Of a stretch of 64,000 bases of DNA, positions 1 to 7,435 are shown piece by piece. The stretch spans positions 13,013-77,012 of the forward strand of contig NZ_JAYGII010000014.1 of NCBI RefSeq assembly GCF_034931365.1. Direction: 5' to 3'. A program made the translations under genes and the position numbers. Within the stretch, counting starts at the first letter, position 1, and each line of letters opens with the position of its first letter. This DNA comes from Natronospira elongata (GTDB lineage Bacteria > Pseudomonadota > Gammaproteobacteria > Natronospirales > Natronospiraceae). A model generated the notes under the pieces. The model had not been told where the DNA came from and made no database searches. It saw nothing but the letters and a program-made list of their open reading frames with translations.

Positions 1-897
1 GTAGTCCACCGTCAAATTGACATGCCCATCCATGTCAACATCGAACTCAAAGCGTATAAAATCCTCCTGACCACCCTCTGGAATCTCATACGCCCCGTCT
101 CCGAGTTCGTGGACACTGAAAAATGCCCGAAAGGCGTTGGTAGTAGGAAATTCAGGCGGTACGGAAAAGCTCACGCCAGCACCTTTGATACCGATAGTAA
201 GACCATCAAACTCTATGATCCCTCTATCATTAACGATCCAGCCAATTTCTGTACGGATTTCCTGCTCAAGTAGCGAACGGAAGTCCTCGTCCGTCAGTGC
301 ATGTAGCGCGGTACCATCGGGACAATCGGAACCTTCGTCTTCTTGGATAGAGGCGAGCAGAGCCCTGGAACGACTTGTGGATGGCTGCCTCATCGTCTGA
401 CTGAACGCAGTGGTATTACCTAGATTAAGCGTGGTCAGCAAGACGCGAAGCCTGTCCTGCGCCTCCTTGATGTCTTGCTGCCACCCCTTTACAGCCGCAA
501 AATTGGATTGAACTTTATCAATCCATGCATTGGATGGTGTCTTCTGACTCACCATCAATACCCAAGGCACTTCATCGGTCCAATCTAGGTTAAAACCATA
601 GACAGTTTCCGACTCCGGATGGATTACATATACAGTCCGGTCCTCGGGGGGTGTACAGTCGAGTGGATCCGGTCCGATAATTGGGTCCGGCCCTGCCCCA
701 CCACCATGGTCACAGTCCAGCCCCAAACTATGGCCGTAATTTTCAGCCGCCGCTTGAGCAACCTGACTGGTAGCACATTCCTGACAGACGATTACCGGCT
801 CTTCAGCAGAATGTCCAACACTAGCGGCGCTCACGGTTAAGAAAAATAACAGAAATTTGGGAAAACAACTGCCAATACGAAAGCTAGTCTTACTCAT
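1..897 (-). CDS. Secreted protein of unknown function (partial, C-terminus beyond the left edge)
   Basis: An open frame of 299 codons reads from ATG at 897 to the left edge without a stop. A strong ribosome site (GGGAGGGAG) sits just before the ATG. The first about 31 residues are a typical signal peptide: basic start, hydrophobic LLFFLTVSAASV, then HSA before an acidic mature end. The mature protein has scattered cysteines near its start (VCQEC, LDCDHG, LDCTPP), a Gly/Pro stretch, and then an acidic alpha/beta-like region. I recognise no family. Base composition differs from its neighbours: bases 541-600 hold 26 G or C of 60, against 50 of 60 for 1681-1740 inside bioF. That fits acquired or fast-evolving accessory DNA. 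An exported or periplasmic location is inferred from the signal peptide only. Confidence 0.7.
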   Translation of the reverse strand, partial: MSKTSFRIGSCFPKFLLFFLTVSAASVGHSAEEPVIVCQECATSQVAQAAAENYGHSLGLDCDHGGGAGPDPIIGPDPLDCTPPEDRTVYVIHPESETVYGFNLDWTDEVPWVLMVSQKTPSNAWIDKVQSNFAAVKGWQQDIKEAQDRLRVLLTTLNLGNTTAFSQTMRQPSTSRSRALLASIQEDEGSDCPDGTALHALTDEDFRSLLEQEIRTEIGWIVNDRGIIEFDGLTIGIKGAGVSFSVPPEFPTTNAFRAFFSVHELGDGAYEIPEGGQEDFIRFEFDVDMDGHVNLTVDY

Positions 898-1194
898 TCT
901 CCCTCCCTAATGTTTATCTACTTAGACGTTCACTCCCGCCTCTGGATTTCACTAACGGGCACTAATAGTGTGCCAATGCGCCCAAATATTATGGGTAGGA
1001 TGTTTTTGATTTTTCAAGTAAGCCCGTTCCAGACCTCGGCCTCTATCGGCAGCTAGGAGTCTACTCTTCGCTAAATCACAGTCCTCGATCCGTGTGCTCC
1101 CAACACAATGGGGCAGACTTTTAGCGGCCTTCATCGCATCGTTCGTTATTTTCTGCCCAGAAAAACGTAAGAGTACACTCCGACCCCCCCAGTC
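898..1194. other. Gene-poor junction between the AT-rich left gene and bioF
   Basis: About 300 bases separate the start of the secreted-protein gene from the end of bioF. The left part should hold the promoter of the secreted gene, but I could not pick clear boxes. A reading frame on the minus strand (ATG at 1134, stop at 952, 60 codons, frame open further upstream) covers the rest. It has no convincing ribosome site and I recognise nothing in it, so I do not call it a gene. Composition changes sharply here, which suggests a recombination boundary. Confidence 0.4.
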
Positions 1195-2373
1195 TCACAT
1201 CAATTCCGCCAACACCCGAACCAATCCCCGCACATCCTCCACCGAATGAGCCGCCGACAGGGTGATACGCAGGCGTGCGGTGCCGTCCGGGACGGTGGGG
1301 GGGCGGATGGCCTGGGCGAGGTAGCCCTTTGATTCTAGGGCGCGGGACAAAACCACGGCGCGGGTCGGGTCGCCGAGGGGGACTGGCTGTATGGGGGTGC
1401 TCGAGGGCATCAGGGGGATGCCTTGGGCCTCGGCGGCTTCGCGGAAGGTCCGGGTGTTTTCCGCCAGGCGTTCGCGGCGCCAGACTTCCTCGCGGCTGAC
1501 TGCCAGGGCCCGCCGGACCGCCGCGGCCATGGCCGGCGGGGTGGCGGTGGTGTAGACGTAGGTGCGGGCGTGCTGGATCAGGTGTTCGATCAGGGTTTCG
1601 CTGCCGGCGACGAAGGCGCCGAAGCCGCCCAGGGCCTTGCCGAGGGTACCCATGAGAATGGGGGCTTCGCTCTGGCCAAGGCCGGCGGCGGCTGCCGCGC
1701 CCTGGCCTTCGGGGCCGAGCACGCCCAGGCCATGGGCCTCGTCGACCATCAGCCAGCCGCCCTGGTCCGCGCAGAGTTCGGCAATTTCGGCCAGGGGGGC
1801 GATGTCGCCATCCATGCTGAAGACGCTGTCGGTCATGACCAGTCGCCGGCCATCGGCAGTGCTCAGACGTTCGGCGAGGGCGGCGGGGTCGGCATGGGCG
1901 TAGCGCTTGAGGCGGGCCCGACTGCTAAGGGCGGCATCCAGCAGGGAGGCGTGGTTGAGGCGGTCCTCGAGGATGGTGTCGCCGCGACCGGCCAGGGCTT
2001 GGGCGATGCCGATGTTGGCCATGTAGCCGGTGGAGAAGAGCAGCGCCCGATCGCGGCCGGTGAAGTCGGCCAGTTCCTGTTCGAGGGCTTCATGCTCGGG
2101 GCCGTGGCCGGTGATCAGGTGGGCGGCGCCGCTGCCGCTGCCGTAATCACGCAGGGCCTGGGCGGCGGCTTCGGCCGGGCGGGGGTCGCAGGCGAGGCCC
2201 AGGTAGTCGTTGCTGGAAAAGTCGAGAAAGTCACGCCCGGCCAGGCGCGCACGGCCGCCAGGCCGGCGCTGTATGGTCCGGCGGCGGCGGTAAAGCCCGG
2301 CAGCTTCGCGCTCGGCTAGGCCCGCTTCGAGGGTGGCGTCCAGGTTGTGGCCGGACTTAGCCGGCCGCGGCAT
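1195..2373 (-). CDS. bioF: 8-amino-7-oxononanoate synthase BioF
   Basis: This PLP enzyme condenses pimeloyl-ACP (or pimeloyl-CoA) with L-alanine to give 8-amino-7-oxononanoate in biotin synthesis. The 392-residue protein shows FLDFSSNDYLGL near the N-terminus, FSTGYMAN at about 113-120, the PLP-contacting VDEAHG at about 210-215 and the PLP lysine in TLGKALGGFG at about K246. This is close to the usual family length of about 385. I chose ATG 2373, which is preceded by GAGCAGG. In-frame starts at 2388 and 2433 lie deeper inside bioB and lengthen the protein beyond its relatives. The gene overlaps the end of bioB by 17 nt, so the two are probably co-transcribed and translationally coupled. No bioH, bioC or bioD follows: the next DNA is foreign-looking. 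Confidence 0.95.
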   Translation of the reverse strand: MPRPAKSGHNLDATLEAGLAEREAAGLYRRRRTIQRRPGGRARLAGRDFLDFSSNDYLGLACDPRPAEAAAQALRDYGSGSGAAHLITGHGPEHEALEQELADFTGRDRALLFSTGYMANIGIAQALAGRGDTILEDRLNHASLLDAALSSRARLKRYAHADPAALAERLSTADGRRLVMTDSVFSMDGDIAPLAEIAELCADQGGWLMVDEAHGLGVLGPEGQGAAAAAGLGQSEAPILMGTLGKALGGFGAFVAGSETLIEHLIQHARTYVYTTATPPAMAAAVRRALAVSREEVWRRERLAENTRTFREAAEAQGIPLMPSSTPIQPVPLGDPTRAVVLSRALESKGYLAQAIRPPTVPDGTARLRITLSAAHSVEDVRGLVRVLAELM

Positions 2374-3442
2374 GATCCTGCTCGTCATCCGTGCTCGCGC
2401 AAGCGGATCCACAGCGGCTGCGACGTTCTTCAACCCGTTCGGCCTGCTCCGGCCGGATGCCCAGGCGCCGGAACAGGGCGCGATCGCGGTCGGCCTCGGG
2501 GTTGTCGGTGGTCAGGAGTTTGTCGCCGTAGAAGATGGAGTTGGCGCCGGCAAGGAAACACAGGGCCTGGGTTTCCTCGCTCATCTCGGTCCGCCCGGCG
2601 GACAGACGCACGTGGGAGGCGGGCATCATCAGGCGGGCGGCGGCGATGCTGCGAACGAATTCCAGCGGATGGACCGCTTCCTCGCCATGGAGGGGCGTGC
2701 CAGGCACCTGGACCAATTGATTGATGGGTACGCTTTCCGGGTGCTGATCAAGATTGGCCAGGGTCCGGAGCATGTCGGCGCGGTGGGCGGTTTCCTCGCC
2801 CATGCCGATGATGCCGCCGCAGCAGACATTGAGCCCGGCCTCGCGGACGTTTTCCAGGGTGTCGAGGCGGTCCTGGAAGGTTCGGGTGGTGATGATGTCG
2901 CCGTAGAATTCCTCAGCGGTATCGATGTTGTGGTTGTAGTAGTCCAGCCCGGCTTCGGCCATGCGCTCGGCCTGTTCCCGGCTCACCATGCCGAGGGTGG
3001 CGCAGGTTTCCATGCCCAGCTCACGGACACCGCGAATCATGTCGATGATGCGGTCCAGATGCTTGTCGGTGGGGCTGCGGTAGGCCGCGCCCATGCAGAA
3101 GCGGGTGGCCCCCTTCTCCCTGGCCGCCCTGGCCTGGGCCAGGACCAGGTCCACGTCCATGAGTTTTTCCTTTTCCAGGCCGGTGTCGTAGCGCGCGCTC
3201 TGCGGGCAATAGGCGCAGTCTTCCGGGCAGGCGCCGGTCTTGATCGACAGCAGCGTACTGACCTGGACTTCATTGGCATCGAAATGCTTGCGATGGACGG
3301 TCTGAGCGGCAAAAATCAGGTCGTTGAAGGGCACTTCGAACAGTGCCCGAGACTCGGCGGCGGTCCAGTCATGACGGGGCTGACCGTCACGGGCACGCGC
3401 CAGCACGGCGGTGGGATCCAGGTTTTGGTCGGCGGCAGACAT
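2357..3442 (-). CDS. bioB: Biotin synthase BioB
   Basis: Radical SAM enzyme that inserts sulfur into dethiobiotin to make biotin. The 361-residue protein carries the CxxxCxxC cluster motif in GACPEDCAYCPQS (about C72, C76, C79) that binds the SAM-cleaving 4Fe-4S centre. The later YYNHNIDT and CCGGIIGMGE segments are typical of BioB and its second cluster. ATG 3442 has GGGGAA a few bases upstream and gives the family N-terminus; the frame stays open further upstream but adds unrelated residues. It is the first gene of a bioB-bioF unit and is divergent from comF across 100 bp. I looked for a BirA-type operator in that gap and found only a half-like TTGTAA, which is not convincing. Confidence 0.97.
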   Translation of the reverse strand: MSAADQNLDPTAVLARARDGQPRHDWTAAESRALFEVPFNDLIFAAQTVHRKHFDANEVQVSTLLSIKTGACPEDCAYCPQSARYDTGLEKEKLMDVDLVLAQARAAREKGATRFCMGAAYRSPTDKHLDRIIDMIRGVRELGMETCATLGMVSREQAERMAEAGLDYYNHNIDTAEEFYGDIITTRTFQDRLDTLENVREAGLNVCCGGIIGMGEETAHRADMLRTLANLDQHPESVPINQLVQVPGTPLHGEEAVHPLEFVRSIAAARLMMPASHVRLSAGRTEMSEETQALCFLAGANSIFYGDKLLTTDNPEADRDRALFRRLGIRPEQAERVEERRSRCGSACASTDDEQDHAAAG

Positions 3443-3542
3443 GGCAATTCCCCAATCGTCGCGTGGGCGCGAGTTGTAAGCTGGCTTGAAAGAACAGGCT
3501 GGGGAGTCTAACCAAAAGCCCGTCAACCGAAAAGGGGAAGTA

Positions 3543-4250
3543 ATGGTTTACCGATGGCTGCGGCGGCTGGAGGGGCTACTCCTGCCCCATCGATGCCTGC
3601 TGTGCGGCGCGGTGGGCGAGGACGGCATGGACATTTGCCAGGGCTGCGGGCAGGACCTGCCCTGGAATCGGCGGCCCTGCCAGCGTTGCGCCAACCCCCT
3701 GCCGCCGGGCACCCGGACACAACTCTGCGGGGACTGCCAGAGCGGTCGAACCCCGAAAGGCTTCGACCAGATCATGGCCCCGCTGCTCTATGACTTTCCG
3801 GTGGATCGCCTGATTCTGGCGCTGAAATTCCAGCATGAACTGGCGCCGGGACGACTGCTGGGGAGCCTCTGCGCCCATGCCCTGGCCGCCGAGGGCATCG
3901 AACCACCGCAGGGGCTGGTGCCCGTTCCCCTGCATCCGGCGCGCTGGCGACAGCGGGGATTCAATCAGGCGGTGGAACTGGCCCGGCCGCTCAGTCGACA
4001 ACTGGGGGTGCCGATATTGACTCGCGGGCTGAAACGCCAGCGCAGCGCCCGCCCCCAGTCGGAACTGCCCCTGGACCAGCGCCGCCGTAACGTCCACGGC
4101 CTGTTCCGGGTCAGCGGCCCCGTCCCGAACCACGTCGCCATCGTCGACGACGTGGTCACCTCCGCCAGCACCGTCGCCGAACTGGCCCAGGCCCTGAAAC
4201 AGGCCGGGGCCAGCCGGGTCGATGTCTGGGCGATTGCCCGGACACCCTGA
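3543..4250 (+). CDS. comF: ComF family phosphoribosyltransferase-like protein
   Basis: The 235-residue protein has the ComF/GntX build. An N-terminal zinc-ribbon-like region carries CxxC pairs (CLLC at about 18-21, CQGC, CQRC, CGDC). A type I phosphoribosyltransferase fold follows, with the PRPP-binding signature VAIVDDVVTSAS at about 198-209. Relatives are tied to DNA uptake and processing of incoming DNA; the enzymatic substrate is unknown. The window also encodes the type IV pilus assembly set pilMNOPQ, so a natural competence role is plausible but inferred. ATG 3543 follows GGGGAAG; an upstream frame extension to 3486 overlaps the bioB promoter region and is unlikely to be used. It is divergent from bioB, a common neighbour in gammaproteobacteria. 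Confidence 0.9.
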   Translation: MVYRWLRRLEGLLLPHRCLLCGAVGEDGMDICQGCGQDLPWNRRPCQRCANPLPPGTRTQLCGDCQSGRTPKGFDQIMAPLLYDFPVDRLILALKFQHELAPGRLLGSLCAHALAAEGIEPPQGLVPVPLHPARWRQRGFNQAVELARPLSRQLGVPILTRGLKRQRSARPQSELPLDQRRRNVHGLFRVSGPVPNHVAIVDDVVTSASTVAELAQALKQAGASRVDVWAIARTP

Positions 4251-4275
4251 TCGCTCGGTGCCGGATTCGGGCCTT

Positions 4276-4406
4276 GAGTGTTAGACACAGAGGTCACAGA
4301 GGGTCCCGCAGAGGGCCACGGACTTTCAGAAAGGCATTACGGCCCCACCCTGATCAACCCTCTGCGCTCCTCTGCGGATTCTCTGCGCCCTCTGTGTCTA
4401 AGACTC
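4276..4406. repeat. Imperfect inverted repeat, CACAGAGG family
   Basis: The left end (from 4274) reads as TTGAGTGTTAGACACAGAGG and continues with CACAGAG. The right end is its near reverse complement: 25 of 28 positions match. The interior has further CAGAGG/CCTCTGC units. The block fills the gap between comF and lysAC. Similar CACAGAGG / GCGCAAAGACGC units occur elsewhere in the window (about 7060-7100, 47985-48060, 48225-48300). It contains no gene. Function unknown; it could act as a bidirectional transcript-end structure between the converging comF and lysAC genes. Confidence 0.6.
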
Positions 4407-4439
4407 AACACCGGAATCCAGCACCGAACCACCAGCAAA

Positions 4440-7028
4440 CTACTCGATTACCACCTCCCGGGCCGGTTGGCGGAGGTTGTAGCTGGAGCTCATGACGCGG
4501 CCGTAGGCGCCGGCGTTGGCGATGGCGATGACGTCGCCCTCAAAGCAGTCGGGCAGGAGGCGGTCGTTGCCGAGCACATCCCCGGTCTCGCAGATGGGCC
4601 CCACCACGGTGGCCGGGGTGGTGGCCGGTTCATCGGGGCGGGAGAGATTGACGATCTCATGCCAGGCGCCATACAGGGATGGCCGGATGAGTGAGTTCAT
4701 GCCGGTCTCGATACCCACGTAGCGGGCTTCGCCCTTGCCCTTGGTCTGGGTCACCCGGGCGATCAGCACGCCGGCCCGGGCGACCACGTAACGTCCCGGC
4801 TCAATCCAGAGCTGGCGTCCCGGGAAGGCGGTTGCCATGGAGCGCAGGGAAGCATCCATGGCCTGGGTGTCCAGCGGCTCGTCGCCGGCCTTCTCCACCA
4901 CGCCCAGGCCACCACCAAGATCGAGGATCTCCACATCGGGAAAGTGCTCGGCGGCTTCACCCAGAACCAGAGCGATCTGGCGCCAGTTGTCGGGATTGCG
5001 AATGCCGCTGCCGCTATGAGCATGAAGACCCACCACGCGGGCACCGGCGGCGGCGACCAGGCGGGCGGCCTCTTCCAGTTCAAACAGGGGAATGCCGAAT
5101 TTGGACTGGGTACCGGCGGTGCGCACGTGCTTGTGGTGCCCCCGGCCCTGCCCCGGGTCCAGGCGCAGAAAGATGTCGCGGTCCTTGAACAGCTCCGGCC
5201 AGTGCTGCAGGGGATGGAGGTTATCCAGGGTCACTCTTACTCCCGCCTCCAGGCCAAAGGCATATTCCTCGCGGGGTGCGAAATTGGGGGTGAAGAGGAT
5301 GCGTTCGGGATCGATCCCGGGGCGCTCGCTCAAGACGTGCCTGACCTCGCCCGGGGAAACACATTCAAATCCGAAACCGGCCGCATCCACCCGGGCCAGG
5401 ATGTCGGGGTGGGCATTGGCCTTGACCGCATACAGCACCCGATCCACTGACTTGAGCTGCTCCAGTTCATCGATGGCCGTCTGCAGGGAAGGCAGGTGAT
5501 AGACAAAGGCCGGGCCGTGTTCGGTGGCCAAGCTGATCAGGCGGTCGCGGTCCTGCCACCACCAACCCACCCGGCGCTGGGCGGGTGCCAGATCCGGGCC
5601 GGGCTCGAACAGTTGCTGCCAGGTGGGCCCCAGGACCGGGTCATCGGGCACGGTGTGAATGAGACTGCGATGGAGTTGCTCCACCAGCCGTGGGGCCTCA
5701 GCGGCCTCGATCACGGCGGTGAAGTTGAGGTCGTTGGCGGCCTGGCTGAGCAGATGAATGCGCCGTTCCTCGAATACCTCCAGGGCGGGGCCCAGTTGAT
5801 GGAGGATGGAGCGAATGCGCTGACCAACCACGCTGACCGTGGCGCAATCCCGGATCAACCGCGCCCGGCAGAATCCGGACAGATCATCCACCAGCTCGTC
5901 CAGTACCGCTTCGCCCAGATCATTGGCATCGGCATCCAGGGAGACGGTGACATTGGTCTCGGAAGTGGACACCAGATCCACGGACAATCCATGACGCTTG
6001 AAGGCATCAAAGGCCCGGGCCAGGAAGCCCACCTCCTGCCACATGCCCAGGGTTTCCATGGAGACCAGAACCACCCCGGCGCGGCTGGAAATGGCCTTGA
6101 CCCTGGCCTCGGTGTCGCCACTGCCGGGACCGATCTCGGTGCCGGCCATGTCCGGGTCGGGGGTATAGCGGACCTGTAGGGGAATGCCGTGGCGCCGCAC
6201 CGGTGCGATGCAGCGGGGATGGAGGACCTTGGCACCGGTGGTGGCAATCTCCTGGGCCTCGTCATAGTCCAGACGCCGTAGCAGGCGGGCACTGGGCAAA
6301 TCACGGGGGTTGGCACTGAACAAGCCCGGGACGTCGGTCCAGATTTCCAGTCGCTCGGCGCCCAGGCGGGCGGCAAGATAGGCGGCCGACGTGTCGGACC
6401 CGCCCCGGCCCAGCAGAGCCGGTCCACCCTCGGGATGACGGGCAAAGAAACCCTGGGTGAGCAGCAGCGCGCCCTGTTGCGCCGCCGCGCTGGCGGCCTC
6501 CGGGTCATGAGCGTCATCACAGACGGCGGACAAGTAGTCGGCAGCATCGAGATTGCGCGGCTGGATGGTGAGCAACTCTGTGGGATCGATGGCGACCGGG
6601 CCGTGCCCGGCCACTGCCAGTCGGGCCCGGGCAAGGATGCCGGCCATGCGCTCACCGCAGACCATGGCCCGGGCGCGCACCCGCGGTGTGACCTCGCCGA
6701 TCAGGCGCGCACCCTCCAATAGTCGGCCCAGTTCCCCGAGCTGTTCCTCCAGCGGGCCGTCGATGCCCTCCAGGTCCATGGCGGCGGCCAGGGCCAGGTG
6801 CTGTTCACGAAGCTTATCGATCAGAGACTCGAGCTGGAGCTCGGCAATCCGGTCGAGGGCGCCGGCAATGGCATCGGAGACCCCGGCCAGGGCGGAATGG
6901 ACCATCAGCACCCGATAGCCGTCCTGTTTTCGTTTGGCCACCACCGCCTCAATGGATTTCCAGTTCTCCACCGACGACACGCTGGTTCCACCAAACTTTA
7001 GGACGACCAGGGGACTGTCTGAAGCCAT
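4440..7028 (-). CDS. lysAC: Bifunctional aspartate kinase / diaminopimelate decarboxylase
   Basis: An 862-residue fusion of the first and last enzymes of lysine synthesis. Residues 1 to about 460 form an aspartokinase (KFGGTSV at 11-17, GRGGSDTSA at about 208-216) with ACT regulatory repeats around 320-460. Residues about 480-862 form a group IV PLP decarboxylase with the PLP lysine in YAVKAN (K536), GGGLG in the phosphate-binding region and the active-site CETGD box near the end. It phosphorylates L-aspartate and decarboxylates meso-diaminopimelate to L-lysine, so the ACT domain probably couples flux to lysine. Such fusions are known from xanthomonads and relatives. ATG 7028 has GGAGAAAACGG upstream. 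It is monocistronic by spacing, with repeats on both sides. Confidence 0.96.
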   Translation of the reverse strand: MASDSPLVVLKFGGTSVSSVENWKSIEAVVAKRKQDGYRVLMVHSALAGVSDAIAGALDRIAELQLESLIDKLREQHLALAAAMDLEGIDGPLEEQLGELGRLLEGARLIGEVTPRVRARAMVCGERMAGILARARLAVAGHGPVAIDPTELLTIQPRNLDAADYLSAVCDDAHDPEAASAAAQQGALLLTQGFFARHPEGGPALLGRGGSDTSAAYLAARLGAERLEIWTDVPGLFSANPRDLPSARLLRRLDYDEAQEIATTGAKVLHPRCIAPVRRHGIPLQVRYTPDPDMAGTEIGPGSGDTEARVKAISSRAGVVLVSMETLGMWQEVGFLARAFDAFKRHGLSVDLVSTSETNVTVSLDADANDLGEAVLDELVDDLSGFCRARLIRDCATVSVVGQRIRSILHQLGPALEVFEERRIHLLSQAANDLNFTAVIEAAEAPRLVEQLHRSLIHTVPDDPVLGPTWQQLFEPGPDLAPAQRRVGWWWQDRDRLISLATEHGPAFVYHLPSLQTAIDELEQLKSVDRVLYAVKANAHPDILARVDAAGFGFECVSPGEVRHVLSERPGIDPERILFTPNFAPREEYAFGLEAGVRVTLDNLHPLQHWPELFKDRDIFLRLDPGQGRGHHKHVRTAGTQSKFGIPLFELEEAARLVAAAGARVVGLHAHSGSGIRNPDNWRQIALVLGEAAEHFPDVEILDLGGGLGVVEKAGDEPLDTQAMDASLRSMATAFPGRQLWIEPGRYVVARAGVLIARVTQTKGKGEARYVGIETGMNSLIRPSLYGAWHEIVNLSRPDEPATTPATVVGPICETGDVLGNDRLLPDCFEGDVIAIANAGAYGRVMSSSYNLRQPAREVVIE

Positions 7029-7059
7029 TCCGTTTTCTCCTGTTTTGTCGTTGCTTCAT

Positions 7060-7100
7060 GAAAAGACGCCTCGCGCAAAGGCGCGAAGACGCCAAGAAAT
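7060..7100. repeat. GCAAAGGCGCGAAGACGCCAAG-type short repeat
   Basis: Upstream of lysAC lies a run of CGC/AAGACGC units (CGCGCAAAGGCGCGAAGACG followed by CCAAGAAA). The same wording recurs near 47985-48020 and, inverted, at 48225-48255. It lies about 35-70 bp before the lysAC start, so it falls in its leader or promoter region. Confidence 0.4.
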
Positions 7101-7134
7101 CAAAACTTTACCCGGGCGTTAATGGGCCAGGCCC

Positions 7135-7296
7135 GGAACCTCTGCTGGGCCCATTCGCGGCCTCAGTTGGCAGTGAGAGTCGCTGATTCAAGGCGCAGCG
7201 CGCAGCACAGTAGTTGGGCTACGGGCAAGCGCTGTAACGCAGAAGCAGCGACTCTCAGTGTCTACTGTGGCCGCGAATCGGCCCAGCAGAGGTTCC
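7135..7296. repeat. 162-bp inverted-repeat element with 51-nt arms
   Basis: Arms at 7135-7185 and 7246-7296 are reverse complements at 46 of 51 positions. They enclose a 60-base centre of its own short GC-rich repeats (CAAGGCGCAGCGCGCAGC and AAGCGCTG units). It has no reading frame of note. Size, long arms and intergenic position fit a miniature inverted-repeat element or a large REP/BOX-type palindrome. Mobility cannot be judged from one copy. It lies between lysAC and the terminator of the envelope operon. Confidence 0.65.
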
Positions 7297-7298
7297 TC

Positions 7299-7328
7299 AA
7301 AAAAAAGCCGGCCCCAGGGCCGGCTTTT
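7299..7328 (-). terminator. Rho-independent terminator of the envelope operon
   Basis: On the minus strand a 7-bp GC stem (GCCGGCC / GGCCGGC with a 4-base loop) is followed by eight T residues, and it is preceded by an A run, so it could also work in the other direction. It lies just after the small frame at 7356-7427 and ends the leftward operon of lipoprotein and transglutaminase-like genes. Confidence 0.85.
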
Positions 7329-7355
7329 CTCGCGAAATTTCTTTCCGGCATGGGC

Positions 7356-7427
7356 TCACCGGGCAATGAACAGCACGTCGCTGCCTGCCTCCTTGATTGC
7401 CGGTTTGCATTTGCTGATGAAACGCAT
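7356..7427 (-). CDS. Possible 23-residue peptide
   Basis: The ATG at 7427 lies 8 nt after the stop of the transglutaminase-like gene, with GAGG overlapping that stop as a ribosome site. The frame encodes a short basic peptide (starts MRFISKCKPAIK, ends VLFIAR) and stops just before the operon terminator. Position, ribosome site and terminator spacing favour translation. Length and lack of known relatives make it uncertain; it could also be chance. Confidence 0.3.
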   Translation of the reverse strand: MRFISKCKPAIKEAGSDVLFIAR

Positions 7428-7435
7428 GTCGATCC

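Noticed and set aside
952..1134. 60-codon minus-strand frame left of bioF
   Set aside because: No ribosome site and no recognisable sequence; frame simply stays open across the junction.
1423..2319. Long plus-strand frame opposite bioF
   Set aside because: GC-rich antisense shadow with Gly/Ala-rich low-complexity translation; bioF is certain on the other strand.
3443..3542. BirA-type biotin operator between bioB and comF
   Set aside because: Only one TTGTAA half-like word is present; the matching inverted half is absent.
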